Positions 6,515-10,811 of a stretch of 10,811 bases of DNA are shown one piece after another. The stretch comes from Bacteroidales bacterium (GTDB lineage Bacteria; Bacteroidota; Bacteroidia; Bacteroidales; UBA932). The notes below the pieces were generated by a model. The model did not search any database and was not told the origin of the DNA. It was given only the letters and a program-made list of their open reading frames with translations. How positions within the stretch are numbered: position 1 is the first letter of the stretch; every line of letters begins with the position of its first letter. Made by a program: the position numbers and the translations under genes. Location: contig JAFZFL010000152.1 in NCBI GenBank assembly GCA_017555925.1, positions 1-10,811 of the forward strand, read 5' to 3'.

Positions 6515-9037
6515 ATGACAACCTTTACTTACCAAGAAGCTTTAGAAGAGAGCATCAAGTATTTCAAGGGGGATGAACTTGCAGCCTCGGTTTGGATTAA
6601 CAAGTATGCCATGAAGGATTCATACGGCAACTTGTATGAAAAATCTCCTGAGGATATGCACAGACGCCTTGCCAGTGAATTTGCCCGTATTGAGGCAAAA
6701 TATCCTAACCCGATGGGAGAGGAGGAAATTTATGAATTGTTGAGGGATTTCAAATATATCATTCCTCAAGGAGGTCCGATGACCGGAATTGGTAATAATT
6801 TCCAGATAGCCTCTTTGTCAAATTGCTTTGTTATTGGTAATGAGGGTCCGTCTGACTCATATGGTGGTATTCTTAAGATAGATGAGGAGCAGGTGCAGCT
6901 GATGAAGAGAAGAGGTGGTGTGGGCCATGACCTTTCTCACATAAGACCGTCGGGAAGCCCTGTTTTGAACAGTGCATTGACCTCTACTGGTATTGTTCCT
7001 TTTATGGAGCGCTACTCAAATTCAACAAGAGAGGTTGCACAAGATGGAAGAAGAGGAGCTCTAATGCTTTCGGTATCAATCAAGCATCCCGATTCGGAGT
7101 CATTTATTGATGCAAAAATGGAGCAGGGAAAGGTTACAGGTGCAAACGTATCTGTAAAACTTGATGATGAGTTTATGAGAGCTGCTTTGAGCGGCGAGCA
7201 GTACAAACAACAGTATCCGGTTTACAGCGAGAATCCTAAGTTTGAGAAAATGGTAAGTGCAAAGCAGTTGTGGCAGAAGATTATCCATAATGCATGGAAA
7301 TCTGCTGAGCCTGGTGTACTTTTCTGGGATACAGTTTTGAGGGAGTCGGTTGCTGACTGCTATGCAGATTTGGGTTACAGAACAGTGAGTACAAACCCTT
7401 GCGGTGAGATTCCTCTATGTCCGTATGACTCTTGTCGTCTTATAGCGCTTAACTTGTATTCATACGTTGAGAATCCATTTACTCCGGTAGCAAAATTCGA
7501 TTTTGAACTTTTCAAGAGTCATGCGATGAAGGCAATGCGTCTGAATGATGACCTTATTGATCTTGAGATGGAGAAGATTGAGGCAATTTTGGCTAAGATT
7601 GAGTCTGACCCTGAGTCTGAGACAGTAAAGAGAACTGAGGTGGAGTTGTGGAGAAAGATCAGAGAAAAATCTCTTGGAGGCAGAAGAACAGGTTTGGGTA
7701 TAACTGCTGAGGGTGATATGTTGGCTGCTTTGGGTTATACTTATGGAAGTGACAAAGCTATTGCTTTCTCTGTGGAGGTTCAGAAGACTCTTGCTGTAAA
7801 TGCCTACAGATCTTCTGTTGTAATGGCAGGCGAGAGAGGTGCATTCCCAATATACGATTATAAGAGAGAGGAGCATAATCCTATGATTGACAGAATTAGA
7901 GAGGCAGCTCCTGAATTGTATGATGAGATGGTAAAAGTTGGTAGACGTAATATCTCTATGCTTACAATTGCACCTACAGGAACAACCAGTCTGATGACTC
8001 AGACAACATCCGGTATAGAGCCTGTATTCCTTCCTTTCTATGTCAGAAGAAGAAAAGTTAACCCTAATGACAAGAATGTAAAGGTTTCAATTAAGGATGA
8101 GGTTGGAGATTGTTTTGAGGAGTTTTATGTATTCCACCATAAATTCTTGACTTGGTGTGATGTTCAGGGGTATGACCTTGAGCAGGTAAAGGCAATGAGC
8201 ATTGATCAGATTAATGAGCTTGTTGCAAAATCGCCATATCATAAGGCAACATCTGCAGATATTGACTGGGTGGCAAAAGTTAAGATGCAGGGAAGTATTC
8301 AGAAATGGGTTGACCACTCGATAAGTGTGACTGTAAACTTGCCTAATTCGGTAACTGAGCAGCTTGTTGCAGATGTTTACAAGACAGCCTGGGAGGTAGG
8401 TTGTAAAGGTGTGACAGTTTATAGGGATGGCTCAAGAACAGGTGTTCTTGTTGCTGCAAAAGAGGAGAAGAAACAACCTTCAATTGCTCCTAAGAAGCGT
8501 CCTAAAGCATTGGAGGCAGATGTTATCCGTTTCCTTAATGGCAGAGAGCATTGGATTGCCCTTGTAGGAAAAATAAATGGTGTTCCGTATGAGATCTTTA
8601 CAGGTCTTGTTGATGAAGATTCCCGCTCAATACCTAAGAGTGTAGATACAGGATACATTGTTAAGGAGAAGGATGTGAATACAGGTGTAAGCCGTTACGA
8701 TTTCCATTTTGTAGACAAATATGGTTATACAAATATCATTGGCGGTATTTCACATATGTTCAACAAGGAGTATTGGAACTATGCAAAATTGATTTCGGGC
8801 GTATTGCGCCACGGTATGCCGATTGTGGATGTAATAAACCTTATCAACGGATTGCAGTTGGATAGCGAGGCCATTAATACCTGGAAGAATGGAGTGGAGC
8901 GCTCATTGAAACGTTATATTCCGGATGGAACAAAAGATGAGACAGGTAAAAAGTGTCCTAAATGCCAGTCAGATGATTTGATCTATCAGGAGGGTTGCCT
9001 TGTTTGTAGGAACTGCGGCTACTCAAAATGCGGTTGA
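6515..9037 (+). CDS. nrdJ: Class II adenosylcobalamin-dependent ribonucleotide reductase
   Basis: Oxygen-indifferent enzyme that reduces ribonucleotides to deoxyribonucleotides with a radical made from adenosylcobalamin. The 840-residue protein belongs to the class II group with a C-terminal zinc-ribbon-like tail. The active site is complete: C104 (SLSNC) and C307 as the likely redox pair, and N294-P-C296-G-E298 with C296 as the thiyl-radical cysteine. The C296-C307 spacing of 11 equals that of Thermotoga maritima NrdJ. The phosphate-binding loop APTGTTS is at 486-492 and GCKGVTVYRDGSR at 629-641. A linker rich in Lys and Pro (about 648-665) leads to a C-terminal module with C814, C817, C828, C831, C834 and C839. 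The last two form CxxxxC, the spacing used to re-reduce the active site in class I enzymes. It has no separate radical-generating subunit nearby. ispE follows after 6 bases, so the two are probably co-transcribed. Confidence 0.96.
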   Translation: MTTFTYQEALEESIKYFKGDELAASVWINKYAMKDSYGNLYEKSPEDMHRRLASEFARIEAKYPNPMGEEEIYELLRDFKYIIPQGGPMTGIGNNFQIASLSNCFVIGNEGPSDSYGGILKIDEEQVQLMKRRGGVGHDLSHIRPSGSPVLNSALTSTGIVPFMERYSNSTREVAQDGRRGALMLSVSIKHPDSESFIDAKMEQGKVTGANVSVKLDDEFMRAALSGEQYKQQYPVYSENPKFEKMVSAKQLWQKIIHNAWKSAEPGVLFWDTVLRESVADCYADLGYRTVSTNPCGEIPLCPYDSCRLIALNLYSYVENPFTPVAKFDFELFKSHAMKAMRLNDDLIDLEMEKIEAILAKIESDPESETVKRTEVELWRKIREKSLGGRRTGLGITAEGDMLAALGYTYGSDKAIAFSVEVQKTLAVNAYRSSVVMAGERGAFPIYDYKREEHNPMIDRIREAAPELYDEMVKVGRRNISMLTIAPTGTTSLMTQTTSGIEPVFLPFYVRRRKVNPNDKNVKVSIKDEVGDCFEEFYVFHHKFLTWCDVQGYDLEQVKAMSIDQINELVAKSPYHKATSADIDWVAKVKMQGSIQKWVDHSISVTVNLPNSVTEQLVADVYKTAWEVGCKGVTVYRDGSRTGVLVAAKEEKKQPSIAPKKRPKALEADVIRFLNGREHWIALVGKINGVPYEIFTGLVDEDSRSIPKSVDTGYIVKEKDVNTGVSRYDFHFVDKYGYTNIIGGISHMFNKEYWNYAKLISGVLRHGMPIVDVINLINGLQLDSEAINTWKNGVERSLKRYIPDGTKDETGKKCPKCQSDDLIYQEGCLVCRNCGYSKCG

Positions 9038-9043
9038 TTTGTT

Positions 9044-9844
9044 ATGATTCTATATCCTAATGCCAAAATAAATATAGGATTGAAGGTCTTGAACAAGAGG
9101 GAGGATGGTTTCCATAATCTGGAAACCCTCTTCTATCCTGTTGGTCTGGCAGACATTCTTGAAGTAGTGGAGAGTAATGAGTTGGGGATGGAGCAGTATG
9201 GCATTGGGATTCCTGCAGTTGCCGGGAAGAATGAACTTATGGATCCTCAAGCCAATTTATGTGTAAAGGCATACAGATTGTTGAAAGAGGATTTTGATAT
9301 ACCGCCTGTAGCGATTTACCTGCACAAGAATATCCCTGTAGGTGCCGGCTTGGGAGGCGGTTCTTCAGATGCAGCACATACAATTTTAGCAATAAACAAG
9401 TTATATAATCTAAATCTTACAAATTCAGAGATGGCACAGTATGCTTCCCGTCTTGGGAGCGACTGTGCTTTCTTTATTTACAACGAGCCTATGATGGGGC
9501 GTGGACGGGGTGAAATCCTTACTCCGTTTGCCCTTGACTCACTTGCAGACTATACAATAAAATTGGTGCATCCGCCGGTTTATGTCTCAACGGCCGATGC
9601 CTACAGAGGTATAGTGCCAAGAGATCTCCAATCTTTATCTATGCTTGACAGGAGGCCCTTGGAAGAGTTGCTTCAACAACCTGTCGGGAAGTGGAAAGAG
9701 AGTGTTGTAAATGATTTTGAGACTACAGTATTTGCCAAATATCCTCTTCTGGCAGAGTATAAAAAGACTCTATATGATGAGGGGGCACTCTATGCGGCTA
9801 TGAGCGGAAGTGGTTCTACACTCTTTGGTATTTTTGAGAAGTAA
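9044..9844 (+). CDS. ispE: 4-diphosphocytidyl-2-C-methyl-D-erythritol kinase
   Basis: GHMP-family kinase of the non-mevalonate (MEP) pathway; it phosphorylates 4-diphosphocytidyl-2-C-methylerythritol with ATP on the way to isoprenoid precursors. The 266-residue length is normal. It opens with the PNAKINIGL motif holding catalytic Lys8. The ATP-binding glycine loop PVGAGLGGGSSDAA lies at 98-111, catalytic Asp140 in LGSDCAFF, and GHMP motif 3 AAMSGSGSTLFG at 251-262. The ATG is 6 bases after the nrdJ stop with no Shine-Dalgarno sequence. No functional link to nrdJ is obvious; this looks like housekeeping operon packing. Its last codons contain the -33 box of the next promoter. Confidence 0.96.
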   Translation: MILYPNAKINIGLKVLNKREDGFHNLETLFYPVGLADILEVVESNELGMEQYGIGIPAVAGKNELMDPQANLCVKAYRLLKEDFDIPPVAIYLHKNIPVGAGLGGGSSDAAHTILAINKLYNLNLTNSEMAQYASRLGSDCAFFIYNEPMMGRGRGEILTPFALDSLADYTIKLVHPPVYVSTADAYRGIVPRDLQSLSMLDRRPLEELLQQPVGKWKESVVNDFETTVFAKYPLLAEYKKTLYDEGALYAAMSGSGSTLFGIFEK

Positions 9845-9864
9845 CGCAGGTTTTATTATCTTTG
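9833..9864 (+). promoter_or_regulatory. Consensus promoter for dnaE, starting inside the end of ispE
   Basis: TTTG (9833-9836) lies 20 bases upstream of TATCTTTG (9857-9864), matching the Bacteroidota TTTG-N19-21-TAnnTTTG promoter in both boxes and spacing. The -33 box is inside the last ispE codons and the -7 box in the intergenic gap. Transcription would start about 30 bases before the dnaE ATG. Confidence 0.65.
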
Positions 9865-9901
9865 TTACTCCCAAACAACAACCAAAAATCCAGTTCAAAC
9901 C

Positions 9902-10811
9902 ATGGCATTTGTTCATTTACACGTACATACATATTATTCAATTCTCGACGGAGCTGCACCCATTTCAAGCCACTTCAAAAAGGCAAAAGAGGATAATCAA
10001 CCGGCTCTCGCAATTACTGACCATGGTAATATGTTTGGTGTTAAGGAGTTCCTTAAAGTTGCAAAGGATTTTCCGGAGATAAAGCCAATTATCGGTTGTG
10101 AAGTTTATGTTAATCCCGAGGGACGTTTTTCAAAAAGAGGTAAAGAGGACCAGAGTGCGCACCACTTGATTCTGTTGGCCAAAAATCTTCAAGGTTATTA
10201 TAATCTGGTTAAATTGGTTTCTCTTGGCTACACAGAGGGTTATTATTATAAACCGAAGATAGACAAGGAGTTGCTTGAAATGTACCATGAAAACCTTATA
10301 TGCTCTTCGGCCTGTTTGGGTGGAGAGATTCCACAAAAGATCAAGAGGGGAGATATTGATGGTGCACGCGAGAGTATAATGTGGTACAAGAAGCTTTTTG
10401 GGGAGGATTACTATCTTGAAGTGCAGTTGCATAAGAGCGAACTGCCAGGTTATGCAGAGGATGTTTATGAGCAGCAGGTTGTAGTAAACAAGGCCATATT
10501 TGAGTTGTCGCAGGAGTGTGGAGTTAAGGTAATTGCTACAAACGATGTCCATTTTACACGCAAAGAGGATGGCCCGGCGCATGACCGTCTGATATGTCTT
10601 ACCACAAATGCCAACTTTGATGATGTAAAACGTTTGAGATATACCCAGCAGGAGTATCTTAAGACCGAAGAGGAGATGGCATCCCTCTTTCCGGAGCATC
10701 CTGAGGTAATCTCCAATACCATTGAGATTGCAGACAAGATAGAGAAATACAAAATAGACTGTGACCATATATTGCCAATTTTTGAGATACCGGCAGAGTT
10801 CCCTGATTCAA
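9902..10811 (+). CDS. dnaE: DNA polymerase III alpha subunit, N-terminal PHP region (runs off the right edge)
   Basis: Catalytic subunit of the replicative DNA polymerase. The frame is open from the ATG at 9902 to the window end, giving 303 residues of a protein that is normally above 1100. The visible part is the PHP domain and the beginning of the palm-side region. PHP metal-site motifs are present: VHLHVHT with H7 and H9, ITDHGN with D40 and H41, GCEVYV with E67, HHLILLAKN with H87/H88, SACLGGE with C138, and NDVHF with D215 and H217. E. coli DnaE has lost part of this set (Arg in place of the second His), so this enzyme may keep metal-dependent proofreading. Later stretches such as AHDRLICLTT (226-235) are also typical of DnaE1. 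The ATG follows a consensus promoter and fits the family N-terminus (MAFVHLHVHTYYS). Confidence 0.96.
   Translation, partial: MAFVHLHVHTYYSILDGAAPISSHFKKAKEDNQPALAITDHGNMFGVKEFLKVAKDFPEIKPIIGCEVYVNPEGRFSKRGKEDQSAHHLILLAKNLQGYYNLVKLVSLGYTEGYYYKPKIDKELLEMYHENLICSSACLGGEIPQKIKRGDIDGARESIMWYKKLFGEDYYLEVQLHKSELPGYAEDVYEQQVVVNKAIFELSQECGVKVIATNDVHFTRKEDGPAHDRLICLTTNANFDDVKRLRYTQQEYLKTEEEMASLFPEHPEVISNTIEIADKIEKYKIDCDHILPIFEIPAEFPDS

Noticed and set aside
10130..10768. Long minus-strand open frame (212 codons) opposite dnaE
   Set aside because: It is the shadow of the dnaE frame, which shows clear PHP motifs throughout; the antisense product has no recognisable domain.

Overview
The window reads as a chromosomal, housekeeping stretch from a member of the Bacteroidota, most likely Bacteroidales. 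Three things point there: the protein sequences resemble Bacteroides-type family members as I remember them; starts lack Shine-Dalgarno sequences and sit in A/T-rich leaders; and promoter-like sites fit the Bacteroidota pattern TTTG-N19-21-TAnnTTTG. Genes are densely packed, no gap exceeds about 200 bases, and I see no tRNA, rRNA, CRISPR array, insertion sequence or phage gene.

Left part (1-2266, minus strand). The window opens inside tyrS (tyrosyl-tRNA synthetase, N-terminal 117 residues). Next comes a short response regulator: a receiver domain, a coiled coil and a Fis-type helix-turn-helix, like an NtrC-family regulator with its AAA+ domain removed. Its promoter is a near-perfect Bacteroidota promoter with a 10-bp inverted repeat laid over the spacer and -7 box. 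Upstream of that lies a ThiL-like (thiamine-phosphate kinase family) gene in which nearly every metal- and nucleotide-binding acidic motif of the family has been replaced, so it looks like a pseudoenzyme.

Middle part (2267-6460, plus strand). A suf iron-sulfur cluster assembly operon runs divergently from the ThiL-like gene: sufB, a PnuC-family vitamin or nucleoside transporter, sufC and sufD. The transporter between sufB and sufC is unusual. SufD is shorter than usual at its N-terminus but keeps its cluster-ligand motif and ends in a cysteine cluster. No cysteine desulfurase (sufS) follows. A probable terminator lies after sufD.

Right part (6461-10811, plus strand). A class II, adenosylcobalamin-dependent ribonucleotide reductase (nrdJ) is followed after 6 bases by ispE (isoprenoid precursor synthesis). 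A consensus promoter beginning inside the 3' end of ispE then drives dnaE, the replicative DNA polymerase alpha subunit, which runs off the window with an apparently intact PHP metal site.

No single obvious new defence or mobile system is visible. The most unusual items are the degenerate ThiL homologue divergent from suf, the transporter inside the suf operon, the reduced SufD, and the small response regulator with its palindromic promoter. Comparisons with other family members are from memory, not from alignments run here.
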